The notes beneath the pieces were generated by a model that had not been told where the DNA came from, did not search any database, and worked only from the letters and a program-made list of their open reading frames with translations. This document shows positions 1-5,687 of a stretch of 6,568 nt of DNA, in pieces (positions within the stretch are counted from its first letter, which is position 1; each line of letters opens with the position of its first letter). Source of the stretch: Rubrobacter sp. (GTDB taxonomy: Bacteria; Actinomycetota; Rubrobacteria; Rubrobacterales; Rubrobacteraceae); assembly GCA_016781635.1 (NCBI GenBank), contig JADDPY010000304.1, positions 1 through 6,568 of the forward strand, given 5' to 3'. The translations under genes were made by a program, and so were the position numbers.

Positions 1-45
1 CTTCTTCGACCCCTTTCACAGAACTCGATCGCTTAACTCTGATCG

Positions 46-532
46 GTGCGCGAAAGCGGGTCAAACCCAGCGAGCTTAGCAGGGGGCGCGGCCGTCCTTG
101 TCGGGGTTGCGAACATGAGTACTTATGTTCTGATCGGCTCATCGGAGACCTTGGCAGGTGATTTCGCGTCTCCCGAGATGCGCCCATACTTGCCGCTGTA
201 CACGCTTCTCTGAGCCGTAGCCGGGCTGCTCGCCGCCGAAATCTTCTCAGGCTGTCTGGCCGGACCCTACAAAACGGGTTCTTTACCCGCTAGTCGCAAC
301 AGCGCTCGACATCTGCGTTGGCGGAGCGCTGAGCGGCGCCCTGTTTTTGTTACCGAACTCCCTGATTTTTTCGGACTTTTCTTCTGGAGTTCCCGCGTAC
401 TGGCTCCTGCTCGACGTCTTCTACTTCGGCTTTTACGCAGGCTTGTTTGGGCTCTTCGAGGCTTTATTCGTCGGCATCTCCTTGGCGACGATTCTGGGGA
501 TACTTGCAGGACGAGAAGCTAGTCTTCGCTGA
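46..532 (+). pseudogene. Broken gene for a multi-pass membrane protein
   Basis: Two reading frames join into one hydrophobic protein of about 160 residues. Frame 1 runs from a GTG at 46 (ATG at 115) to an in-frame TGA at 211-213. It stays membrane-like beyond the stop (AVAGLLAAEIFSGCLAGPYK), to about position 270. Frame 2 is open from 221 to the TGA at 530-532 and carries long apolar runs such as GGALSGALFLLP and GLFGLFEALFVGISLATILG. Removing one base in the AAAA run at 271-274 gives a smooth join (GPYK then RVLYPLVATALDICVGG). At least four membrane segments are likely. I do not recognise the family. No good ribosome binding site precedes 46 or 115, and the N-terminus may lie further left. 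The 3' end overlaps the otsB 3' end by 14 bases, tail-to-tail. A short real gene starting at TTG 347 (61 residues) is the alternative; sequencing error is another. Confidence 0.5.
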
Positions 533-1310
533 CGAGTACCCGTAGCACTTCACCGACCCCCTCGACCCCGTCCACGATCAGGTCGGCCTCCGAGACGATC
601 TCGGGTGGCCCCTCGTCGCTCTTCACGCCGATACGTAGGGTCTCCAGCAGCACGCCTTCCTCCCGAAGCTCCTCCAGCGCCCGGAATGCGTCGAGGTCGG
701 TGGTGTCGTCCCCTATAAACAGTGCCTTCTCGGGACCGTACTCCTCGACTAGACGACGGATAGCGGTGCCCTTGTCGGCGCGGATGGGGGGACGCGCCTC
801 CACGACGCCCCTGCCCACGGTGATACGCAACCCCAGCCGCTCGCCCTCGCGCTTCACGAAAGCCTTGCACAGCTCGCCTACCTCCGGAGGGACGTTACGG
901 TAGTGGATCGAGGCGGTAATGCCCTTGTCCTCGACGAAGGCGCCCCGGGGCCCAAGCTCCTCCCGCGACAACTTCTCGAGCTCCCTGACCTTATCCGCAT
1001 ATGGCATGGCCTCGGGCACGACCTCGACCGCACCGTCCCGCAGTATCTCGAACCCGTGATTGCCGTAATACACGACATCTTCCAAGCCGATGAGTTTTTT
1101 TGCGTCGGGTGTAGCCCGGCCGCTGATACCGGCGACTATACGGTAGCTCCTGGCAAGACGCGCCAGGAGCAGCCGCAACTCCTCGGGCACCTTGGAGAGG
1201 TCCGGGGTGGAGACGATAGGGGCAAGCGTGCCATCGATGTCCGTGAATATAGCGGTCTTCTCGGGCTCGTGGCCCCAACCTTTAAGCTTCTCCCATGCCT
1301 TGTTGTTCAT
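519..1310 (-). CDS. otsB: Trehalose-6-phosphate phosphatase (OtsB, HAD superfamily)
   Basis: Removes phosphate from trehalose 6-phosphate in the cytoplasm, the last step of the OtsA/OtsB route to the compatible solute trehalose. The 263-residue protein, a normal length for the family, shows all HAD motifs. Motif I is TDIDGTLAPI with nucleophile Asp24 and general acid Asp26. Motif II is the SGR at 63-65, motif III Lys180 in RADKGTAI, and motif IV GDDTTDLDAF at 200-209, which binds Mg2+. YYGNHGFE at 81-88 is the OtsB cap-region signature. The ATG at 1310 is chosen because it sits just before the conserved start of the domain. Its ribosome binding site is poor (GGACGG about 13 bases upstream), and a GTG at 1331 is an alternative. 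The open frame continues upstream to 1670, but that part runs through a hairpin and another gene. No OtsA synthase gene is visible. The family call is firm; substrate is inferred from family. Confidence 0.93.
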   Translation of the reverse strand: MNNKAWEKLKGWGHEPEKTAIFTDIDGTLAPIVSTPDLSKVPEELRLLLARLARSYRIVAGISGRATPDAKKLIGLEDVVYYGNHGFEILRDGAVEVVPEAMPYADKVRELEKLSREELGPRGAFVEDKGITASIHYRNVPPEVGELCKAFVKREGERLGLRITVGRGVVEARPPIRADKGTAIRRLVEEYGPEKALFIGDDTTDLDAFRALEELREEGVLLETLRIGVKSDEGPPEIVSEADLIVDGVEGVGEVLRVLVSED

Positions 1311-1434
1311 GCACCAAGGATAACCGTCCACGCCTCTACGTTCCACGGAGGAGGGGAGCACTGGCGCCCCGGAGCTGTAGAGAAGAGTCCGCCTACATGT
1401 CCGGATGCCTCGTACCAGCGGCGAGTATGACAAT

Positions 1435-1467
1435 GGCCCCCATGCGGAGAACTTCCGCGCGGGGGCC
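1435..1467 (-). terminator. Hairpin between the Asp23 cassette and otsB, probable terminator
   Basis: GGCCCCC at 1435-1441 pairs with GGGGGCC at 1461-1467. After one mismatch the stem continues through TGCGGA/TTCCGCG, giving about 13 pairs around a short loop. It lies 26 bases past the stop of the DUF2273 gene. In the minus direction no T-run follows, as is common in GC-rich actinobacteria. In the plus direction TTTTT (1474-1478) follows after six bases, but no plus gene ends here. A smaller palindrome, GCGGC-TTTA-GCCGC at 1487-1500, covers the DUF2273 stop codon. The likely role is to end or weaken cassette transcription before otsB. Confidence 0.45.
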
Positions 1468-1492
1468 GGAGAATTTTTGAACTTCTGCGGCT

Positions 1493-1693
1493 TTAGCCGC
1501 CGCTCATACGCCTCTGGGCGCGCTGCTGGATGTCCTGAACGTCCAGCTCGCCGTCCAAGAACTTGCCCACGAAGTAGCCGATGACGCCGAAGATCACCAC
1601 GAGAGCCGTCTCGCCGATGCCCACGAGGGCTATCGAGAACATAACGAGCGCCCCTATAAGGGCCCCCCATTGCTTGTAGGTCCAGGTGGTCAT
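1493..1693 (-). CDS. DUF2273 small integral membrane protein
   Basis: A 66-residue protein with a short polar start (MTTWTYKQWG), a hydrophobic stretch from about residue 10 to 45 that can form two closely spaced membrane helices, and a charged C-terminus (LDGELDVQDIQQRAQRR). Size, layout and position directly after an AmaP-like gene match the DUF2273 proteins found in Asp23/AmaP operons of Firmicutes and Actinobacteria. Their biochemical role is unknown; a membrane partner of the Asp23-AmaP complex is an inference. The ATG at 1693 has a good ribosome binding site, AAGGAG five bases upstream. The preceding gene's TAA lies inside this site, so the two are probably translationally coupled. It is the last gene of the cassette, followed by the hairpin at 1435-1467. 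Confidence 0.8.
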   Translation of the reverse strand: MTTWTYKQWGALIGALVMFSIALVGIGETALVVIFGVIGYFVGKFLDGELDVQDIQQRAQRRMSGG

Positions 1694-1701
1694 TTCTCTC
1701 C

Positions 1702-2274
1702 TTATCCTTGGGATGCGGTGCTACCCTGCACCGTGACTTCCACGTTGTTCAGGGGCACGTGCTGCTCGCCGAGGACCCGACGAACGTTCTCCCGGGTTTG
1801 GGTGGCCGTCTCCGCAAAGTTGCGAGACTTGGGTACCCGGATCTCACACGCCACGTCGTAGCGGCCATCATTGGAGGCGAGGGAGCAAGACGGGGATTCG
1901 GCCCCAACCTCGCGTGCCGCACCTTCCGCAAGGTGGCGCACCGCGGTCGCCGTAATAGCGGTCTCCCGACCCGGCGTATCGTCTACGAGAGCTTTTTTCG
2001 CCACGGGACGCCCGAAAGTTAGCTCCCGGAGGAGTAGATACCCGGCTATCAGAGCCACAAGGGCGCCGACTATGCCGATAATAACCCGCGTTTCCTGCGC
2101 AAAGTTGAAGTTCGAGACCAGGCCCGTGAGGCCTCTTACCGCGCTCCGATATCCGGTCACCGCGTTTATCGCGTCGGCCGAGAACACCCCGAAGGCGATC
2201 AGGAGTAATAGTACGGGTACGGCTATAAGAAGCAGGGCCAATACGAACATTATGAAACGGTTGAAAGCGTTCAT
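1702..2274 (-). CDS. amaP: AmaP-like membrane anchor with Asp23-like C-terminal domain
   Basis: A 190-residue protein with two membrane helices (about 8-30 and 64-82) joined by a roughly 33-residue loop, then a soluble domain of about 100 residues. That domain (from ALVDDTPGRETAI onward, ending NNVEVTVQGS) has the alternating strand and helix pattern of Asp23/Gls24 domains. This is the architecture of AmaP, which in Staphylococcus aureus anchors Asp23 at the membrane. The soluble part holds two cysteines (SPSCSLAS and DVACEIRV), absent from the paralogue upstream. The ATG at 2274 overlaps the previous gene's stop as TAATG, a classic arrangement for translational reinitiation. Eight bases separate its stop from the DUF2273 gene. 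The AmaP role is inferred from architecture and neighbours; the upstream paralogue has an equal claim to the name. Confidence 0.75.
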   Translation of the reverse strand: MNAFNRFIMFVLALLLIAVPVLLLLIAFGVFSADAINAVTGYRSAVRGLTGLVSNFNFAQETRVIIGIVGALVALIAGYLLLRELTFGRPVAKKALVDDTPGRETAITATAVRHLAEGAAREVGAESPSCSLASNDGRYDVACEIRVPKSRNFAETATQTRENVRRVLGEQHVPLNNVEVTVQGSTASQG

Positions 2275-2852
2275 TACTTCACCCTCGTCTTCGTCTGGCG
2301 TGGGTCGGACTCCGCTATGCGGACGTTGAGGTTACTGACCGGCACCCCTACCCGACCTAGGTGCTGCTGCACAGAGTTGCGTACCTCGGACTGCAAACGG
2401 CTCGTGTCCTCGCCACGGCGCACACTTGCCGTGACGTCTACCTTTGCCCCGGGCCTCCTCTGGGCCGCCACGTCGACGTCCGACTGGAGAACCTCCGAGT
2501 TACGCTCCGTGGCCTCCACGACTTCGTCCCTCACGGCCCTACGCGTGATGTACGTCCCTTGCTGCATCCTCACCCGGCGCGGGGTAGGCGGCTTAAACTC
2601 CATGATCAGAAGGATCAGGCCGAGAAGCGCGATCGCGCCTAGAACGACGTAATCCAAGGGATTTAAGTTTCTGTTTTCCACGTTGTTGACGAAGGAGCTC
2701 AGGCTCTGAGCGAAACCGTCGAGACCCAGGACGCGGGGGAGGTTCGCGAGCCGGTAGCCGGCGAGATCGAAGGCGTAGAAGACCGTTGCGATCCCGAGTG
2801 CGACCAGAGCAGCGAGGAGCAGAACGACAATTATCCGATTAAAGATTCTCAT
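2274..2852 (-). CDS. Second AmaP-like (DUF6286-like) membrane protein
   Basis: A 192-residue protein built like its downstream neighbour: a short cytoplasmic tip (MRIFNR), one membrane helix at about 6-28, a loop of about 38 residues, a second helix at about 67-86 and a C-terminal domain at about 97-192. The C-terminal domain contains KVDVTASVRRGEDTSRLQ and ends GVPVSNLNVRIAES, the same strand-helix-strand pattern as Asp23-like domains. Tandem two-helix Asp23-like proteins of this kind (AmaP and DUF6286) are known in actinobacterial Asp23 loci. The frame is open to an ATG at 2876, but the ATG at 2852 is preferred: it has GGAGGTGG about seven bases upstream and begins at the same point before helix 1 as the paralogue. 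It overlaps the previous gene by 14 bases and the next gene by the TAATG junction. Confidence 0.72.
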   Translation of the reverse strand: MRIFNRIIVVLLLAALVALGIATVFYAFDLAGYRLANLPRVLGLDGFAQSLSSFVNNVENRNLNPLDYVVLGAIALLGLILLIMEFKPPTPRRVRMQQGTYITRRAVRDEVVEATERNSEVLQSDVDVAAQRRPGAKVDVTASVRRGEDTSRLQSEVRNSVQQHLGRVGVPVSNLNVRIAESDPRQTKTRVK

Positions 2853-3141
2853 TCTGCTCCACCTCCAAATCCTCAACGACGATCATTGCTGGCCGTCCCT
2901 CAGTTCTCAGTGCCACCCTTTCCCTTACACGCTCGGCTAGGCTAGGAATCGGCTCCGTGAGGGGGTAACGGGCGATGATATGCACCCGCACGGAGCTAGG
3001 GTCCACGACCACCCCGGTAACCTTCTCTCCTGCCCCGTAAGTGGCTGCTTCGGCGTAACGACCAGAGCCCATCGAGTGAACCCCGGCCGTGGCGAGAGCC
3101 GTCTCTCGTACGGCCCTCGCCAGTTGCAGGTCGTCGATCAA
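2839..3141 (-). CDS. Small Asp23/Gls24-like protein
   Basis: A 100-residue soluble protein with no membrane segment. It has an N-terminal helix (LARAVRETALATAGVHSM), a middle section with strands (GVVVDPSSVRVHIIARYPL), a helix (PSLAERVRERVALR) and a final strand (PAMIVVEDLEVE). This is a compact version of the Asp23 fold order and lies in an Asp23 operon, so I call it Asp23-like; homology is inferred, not tested. The start is TTG at 3141 with AGAGG seven bases upstream; an in-frame TAA a few codons before it excludes a longer protein. The gene starts 29 bases after the polyQ Asp23 gene, and its last codons contain the ribosome binding site and ATG of the next gene (14-base overlap). Confidence 0.68.
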   Translation of the reverse strand: MIDDLQLARAVRETALATAGVHSMGSGRYAEAATYGAGEKVTGVVVDPSSVRVHIIARYPLTEPIPSLAERVRERVALRTEGRPAMIVVEDLEVEQNENL

Positions 3142-3170
3142 GACGATCCTCTCTTACCTCGCTTGCTTGC

Positions 3171-3641
3171 CTACCTGACCCTCTGCTCTTGCTGCTGCTG
3201 TTGCTCGATCTGGCGCTGTTGCTGCTGTTGCTGCTGCTGGCGCTCCTGCTCCGGGAAAAATACGTCGTTGACCGTGATGTTGACCTCCGTGACCCTCAGG
3301 CCTACAAGGTTCTCGACCCGGTTTATAACGTTGCGACGCACCGCCTCGGAGACCTGCGGAATCGACCGGCCGTAAGCTACCGTCGCGGTGATGTCGACCG
3401 CCGCCTCGATCTCGCCGACCTCTACCGAGACCCCGCGGGACTCGCTGCTGCCGCCGCTTACACCGGGGATGCTGCTCAACAAGCCACCGACGGACTGTGA
3501 GGTGCTGCCGCCCATCCGTACGCCGTCTACCTCCTGCGCCGCGATCCCCGCTATCTTGGCGACGACGCCGTCTTGTATGCTCGTGGAGCCCCGCTCGGTT
3601 TGTAGCGGGCTGTTCTGCTGCTGGGTCCTTTGTTCACTCAC
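3171..3641 (-). CDS. Asp23/Gls24 family envelope stress protein with polyglutamine tail
   Basis: A 156-residue soluble protein carrying a full Asp23 domain. The first helix (VVAKIAGIAAQEVDGV, residues 26-41) is followed by a Ser/Gly-rich linker at about 45-69, the strand GVSVEVG at 70-76, VDITATVAYG at 82-91, the helix PQVSEAVRRNVINRVENL and the terminal strand VTEVNITVNDVFF at 117-129. Family members are abundant soluble proteins, recruited to the membrane by AmaP and induced by envelope or alkaline stress. The tail is odd: Q8 at 135-142 and Q5 at 147-151 within a Gln/Arg/Glu-only segment, and the N-terminus (QRTQQQN) is also Gln-rich. The start is GTG at 3641 with AAAGGAG seven bases upstream. 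It lies 64 bases downstream of the GlsB-type gene, with no clear terminator between them. Confidence 0.87.
   Translation of the reverse strand: MSEQRTQQQNSPLQTERGSTSIQDGVVAKIAGIAAQEVDGVRMGGSTSQSVGGLLSSIPGVSGGSSESRGVSVEVGEIEAAVDITATVAYGRSIPQVSEAVRRNVINRVENLVGLRVTEVNITVNDVFFPEQERQQQQQQQQRQIEQQQQQEQRVR
3183..3239 (-). repeat. CAG/CAA trinucleotide tract encoding polyglutamine
   Basis: Nineteen codons, 14 of them CAG or CAA, code for glutamine residues near the C-terminus of the Asp23 protein (residues 135-153). The order is a run of eight glutamine codons, a CGC-CAG-ATC-GAG interruption, a run of five, then GAG and one more CAG. CAG dominates and is broken by occasional CAA. Such a tract can change length by replication slippage in multiples of three without breaking the frame. 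Confidence 0.85.
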
Positions 3642-3705
3642 GTTGCTACTCCTTTCGTCAAAAACAACTCCTTACCATCCTCCACCACCCTACTCTAAAT
3701 GGCGT

Positions 3706-3966
3706 CTACACCACCCGGCGCGTGATAAACCGATACACGGCTAAAAGGAGGACGGAGCCAAGGGTTGCTATCAATACGGTAGGAAGGTCAAACCCTGTCA
3801 TCCCAGGACGTCCTAGAACAGCGTTGAGGATCAATCCCCCGACTACGGCCCCCGCTATGCCTATGATGACGGTCAAAATAAAGCCACCAGGATCCGGGCC
3901 CGGCATGGCGATCTTAGCCAAAATACCGGCTATAAGCCCCACTATGATCCAAGCCAAAATACCCAC
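3706..3966 (-). CDS. GlsB/YeaQ/YmgE family stress response membrane protein
   Basis: An 86-residue, very hydrophobic protein with three predicted membrane helices (about 3-20, 27-49 and 61-80). It carries the family hallmarks: GLIAGILAKIAMPGPDPGG at 10-28 and the glycine-rich helix GIAGAVVGGLILN at 36-48. The length matches the family. Members (transglycosylase-associated protein family in older databases) are widespread small stress-linked membrane proteins without an assigned reaction; GlsB of Enterococcus sits beside gls24, as here. The start is GTG at 3966 with a strong GGGAGGTGA about six bases upstream. It is the first gene of the minus-strand stress cassette. A possible stress-sigma promoter lies at 4052-4077. 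Confidence 0.87.
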   Translation of the reverse strand: MGILAWIIVGLIAGILAKIAMPGPDPGGFILTVIIGIAGAVVGGLILNAVLGRPGMTGFDLPTVLIATLGSVLLLAVYRFITRRVV

Positions 3967-4024
3967 GATTTCTCACCTCCCCCCTACCGTAATACCTTGA
4001 AGCACAGGCCACGGCTAATATAGA

Positions 4025-4046
4025 TCAGCGCAAAGTTTCGCGCTGA
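4025..4046 (-). terminator. Hairpin downstream of the permease gene
   Basis: TCAGCGC at 4025-4031 pairs with GCGCTGA at 4040-4046 around an eight-base loop, in the interval between the permease stop (4119) and the GlsB-type start (3966). In the minus direction it is followed by TCTATATTAG rather than a clean T-run. It could end the permease transcript. It also sits at the predicted 5' end of the transcript from the 4052-4077 promoter, so a leader hairpin is equally possible. Confidence 0.35.
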
Positions 4047-4051
4047 CACTT

Positions 4052-4077
4052 CTACCCCTGTCGTAAAGGAGATAAAC
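4052..4077 (-). promoter_or_regulatory. Possible SigF/SigB-type stress promoter for the Asp23 cassette
   Basis: Read on the minus strand, GTTT (4077-4074) is followed after 16 bases by GGGTAG (4057-4052). General-stress sigma factors of actinobacteria and Bacillus (SigF, SigB) recognise GTTT and GGGTA separated by about 12-17 bases. The predicted start is near 4045, leaving an 80-base leader before the GlsB-type gene. The motif is short and could occur by chance; its position ahead of known stress families is the main support. Confidence 0.35.
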
Positions 4078-4118
4078 GCGTGTAAATGTGTCCACACTTG
4101 GGCGGCGCTCTCCTTCGG

Positions 4119-5477
4119 CTACTGCTGCAAGGCCGGCACGAGGAAAGCAAGCGCAAAGAGAGCCGCCGCGATGTAGAGCAACGGGTGTACCTCGCCGGGC
4201 TTGCCCCGGGCGAGCTTTATAAGAACGTAGGAGATAAAGCCAAAGCCGATTCCATAAGAAATATTGAAGGTCAGCGGAAGGGTCAGGATGGTAAGAAAGG
4301 CCGGAATGGCCTCGTCCGTTCGGTCCCATGGCACGAAGCGCACCGAGGTCATCATCAGGAAGCCGACTACGATAAGCGCGGGCGCCGTAACGGGCGACAC
4401 AAAGATCTCGGCCCCCTCCACACCCCCCGAGATAGGTATGCTCCCCCCTATAACTGTCACGAGCGGCGAGAACGGCAGCGCGAGCAGGAACAGGATGCCC
4501 ACCACTACGCTCGTCATCCCGGTGCGTCCACCCTCTGCGACCCCCGACCCGCTCTCTATAAAGCTTGTCACGCTGCTCGCGCCCATCGCCCCGCCCCCGA
4601 CCGCCGCCAGGGAGTCGACCAGCAGCACCCTCTTGGCGTTCGGCAGGCGCCCGTACTCGTCGAGGAGTTTTGCCTCCTGGCCGACCGCGATCACGGTCCC
4701 CATCGTGTCGAAGAAGTCCGTCATAAACAGCGCAAAGATTACAGGCAGCAGCGTAAGCTGCAATACGTATGGCAGCGCCAGCACACCGCCCCCGATGGTG
4801 GAGGTGTCGAGGTTGAAGGAGGCTATGGAAGAGGGGAGGGGCACGACGCCGAAGACCATTCCGATAATCCCCGTCAGGAGGATGCCAACGATCAACCCGC
4901 CCCTCAAGCCCCGCGCCACGAGCGCGAGCGTGATGGTGAGCCCGAAGAGAGCGAGCAAGACCGGCCCCTGAGTGAAGTCACCGAGTTTTAGATACGTCAC
5001 CGGATCCGCGACAACGATACCGGCGTTCTTGAGGCCGATAAAAGCTATAAAGAGGCCAATTCCTACCGCGATCGCGAACTTGAGCGAGAGCGGGATCGCG
5101 TTCAGCACCGCCTCGCGCAGGTTCGTTAGTACGAGTAGCGTAACGAATAGGCCTTCTACTATTACGGCGGCCATTGCCGTCTGCCACGGTATGCCGAGCC
5201 CTAGGATCAAGGTGAATGCTACGACCGCGTTGAGGCCGAGGCCAGAAGCGAGTGCCACCGGGAAGTTGGCCACTACGCCCATCGCTATGCTCGCCGCCGC
5301 CGCGGCGAGACAGGTCGCTACGAAGACGCCCTCTGCGGGGAGACCTGTCCCTTCGGTGCTGAGGATCGCAGGGTTGACGAAGATAATGTAAGCCATCGTC
5401 ATAAAGGTCGTAAGCCCCGCCACGACCTCCGTACGTAGGTTCGTCCCCCGCTCGGAGAACTTGAAGAAACGGTCCAA
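4119..5477 (-). CDS. NCS2 family nucleobase permease, AzgA/guanine-hypoxanthine-like
   Basis: A 452-residue inner-membrane transporter, probably a proton symporter for purine bases. It has the many hydrophobic helices of the 14-segment UraA fold and the AzgA-branch signatures: RTEVVAGLTTFMTMAYIIFVNP at 15-36, ASGLGLNAVVAF at 77-88, TDFFDTMGT at 253-261 and ESGSGVAEGGRTG at 308-320. The acidic residues Asp254/Asp257 and Glu308 occupy the positions that bind substrate in this fold. Between SPLV (337-340) and VTAPALIVVG (363-372) it has some 15 more residues, Gly-rich, than the enteric members I remember. The start is TTG at 5477, fixed by the conserved FKFSERGTNLRTE N-terminus; AGAGG is only three bases away. 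A promoter at 5551-5579 suggests its own transcription unit. Whether adenine, guanine, hypoxanthine or xanthine is preferred cannot be read here. Confidence 0.92.
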   Translation of the reverse strand: MDRFFKFSERGTNLRTEVVAGLTTFMTMAYIIFVNPAILSTEGTGLPAEGVFVATCLAAAAASIAMGVVANFPVALASGLGLNAVVAFTLILGLGIPWQTAMAAVIVEGLFVTLLVLTNLREAVLNAIPLSLKFAIAVGIGLFIAFIGLKNAGIVVADPVTYLKLGDFTQGPVLLALFGLTITLALVARGLRGGLIVGILLTGIIGMVFGVVPLPSSIASFNLDTSTIGGGVLALPYVLQLTLLPVIFALFMTDFFDTMGTVIAVGQEAKLLDEYGRLPNAKRVLLVDSLAAVGGGAMGASSVTSFIESGSGVAEGGRTGMTSVVVGILFLLALPFSPLVTVIGGSIPISGGVEGAEIFVSPVTAPALIVVGFLMMTSVRFVPWDRTDEAIPAFLTILTLPLTFNISYGIGFGFISYVLIKLARGKPGEVHPLLYIAAALFALAFLVPALQQ

Positions 5478-5497
5478 AATCCTCTACCTGCTCCCCT

Positions 5498-5547
5498 CTG
5501 GCACGCTACTCGACGATCTGCCCCACCAAGCACAAGCTATGTGCCAG
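5498..5547 (-). promoter_or_regulatory. Dyads in the permease leader, possible operator or RNA element
   Basis: Two overlapping inverted repeats sit between promoter and start codon. GCACA (5530-5534) and TGTGC (5540-5544), with a five-base centre, straddle the predicted transcription start near 5544, a typical place for a repressor operator. A longer-range pair, CTGGCAC at 5498-5504 and GTGCCAG at 5541-5547, could close a 36-base loop in the mRNA just before the ribosome binding region. The two pairings share the 5541-5544 bases, so they exclude each other. No known purine riboswitch consensus is recognisable. Confidence 0.35.
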
Positions 5548-5550
5548 GCC

Positions 5551-5579
5551 AATATAGCCAGCCCACTACAAGGTGTCTA
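5551..5579 (-). promoter_or_regulatory. Housekeeping-sigma promoter for the NCS2 permease
   Basis: On the minus strand TAGACA (5579-5574) is followed by exactly 17 bases and TATATT (5556-5551). Each hexamer matches the sigma-70/HrdB-type consensus (TTGACA, TATAAT) at five of six positions, with the ideal spacing. The predicted start is about 5544, giving a leader of roughly 67 bases before the TTG at 5477. This is the best promoter match I see in the window. Confidence 0.55.
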
Positions 5580-5653
5580 GTCCAGAAGCCCTTGTTAAGC
5601 GCCGATATACCAGTTGAGGGAGAACTAGGTTTTGAGCCGGATGCTCCAAAACG

Positions 5654-5683
5654 AAAAAAATCTTTGTTCAAGCTCGGCGAGCT
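5654..5683 (-). terminator. Possible terminator of the unknown membrane protein gene
   Basis: Right after the stop codon at 5688 the minus strand has a small hairpin, AGCTC-GCC-GAGCT (5683-5671), followed ten bases later by a run of seven T (5660-5654). The stem is short and the T-run rather distant, so it is a weak intrinsic terminator candidate. It would separate this gene from the permease promoter at 5551-5579. Confidence 0.35.
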
Positions 5684-5687
5684 GCGG

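Noticed and set aside
903..1430. 175-codon plus-strand frame opposite otsB
   Set aside because: Antisense shadow of a gene with complete HAD motifs; no recognisable domain and no ribosome binding site.
1311..1670. 120-residue N-terminal extension of OtsB in the same frame
   Set aside because: It is Arg-rich and low in sense, runs antisense-free but out of frame through the DUF2273 gene and the hairpin at 1435-1467, and the OtsB domain begins right after the ATG at 1310.
3189..3500. Leucine-rich plus-strand frame suggesting a signal or membrane segment
   Set aside because: The leucines come from CTG codons that are the reverse complement of the CAG glutamine tract of Asp23.
4086..4991. 301-codon plus-strand frame opposite the permease, with an AAAGGAG upstream
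   Set aside because: The translation is His/Arg/Asp/Gln-rich with no fold pattern and mirrors the codon bias of the clearly real permease. The AAAGGAG precedes a GTG-TAA start-stop.
5568..5595. ACAAGG/CCTTGT inverted repeat over the permease -35 region
   Set aside because: Only six pairs with a 16-base loop; not distinguishable from chance, though it does overlap the promoter.
5581..5660. tRNA-like stretch (GGTTTTGAGCC and TGCTCCA-like pieces) upstream of the permease promoter
   Set aside because: No acceptor stem, D arm or anticodon arm can be assembled with proper spacing.
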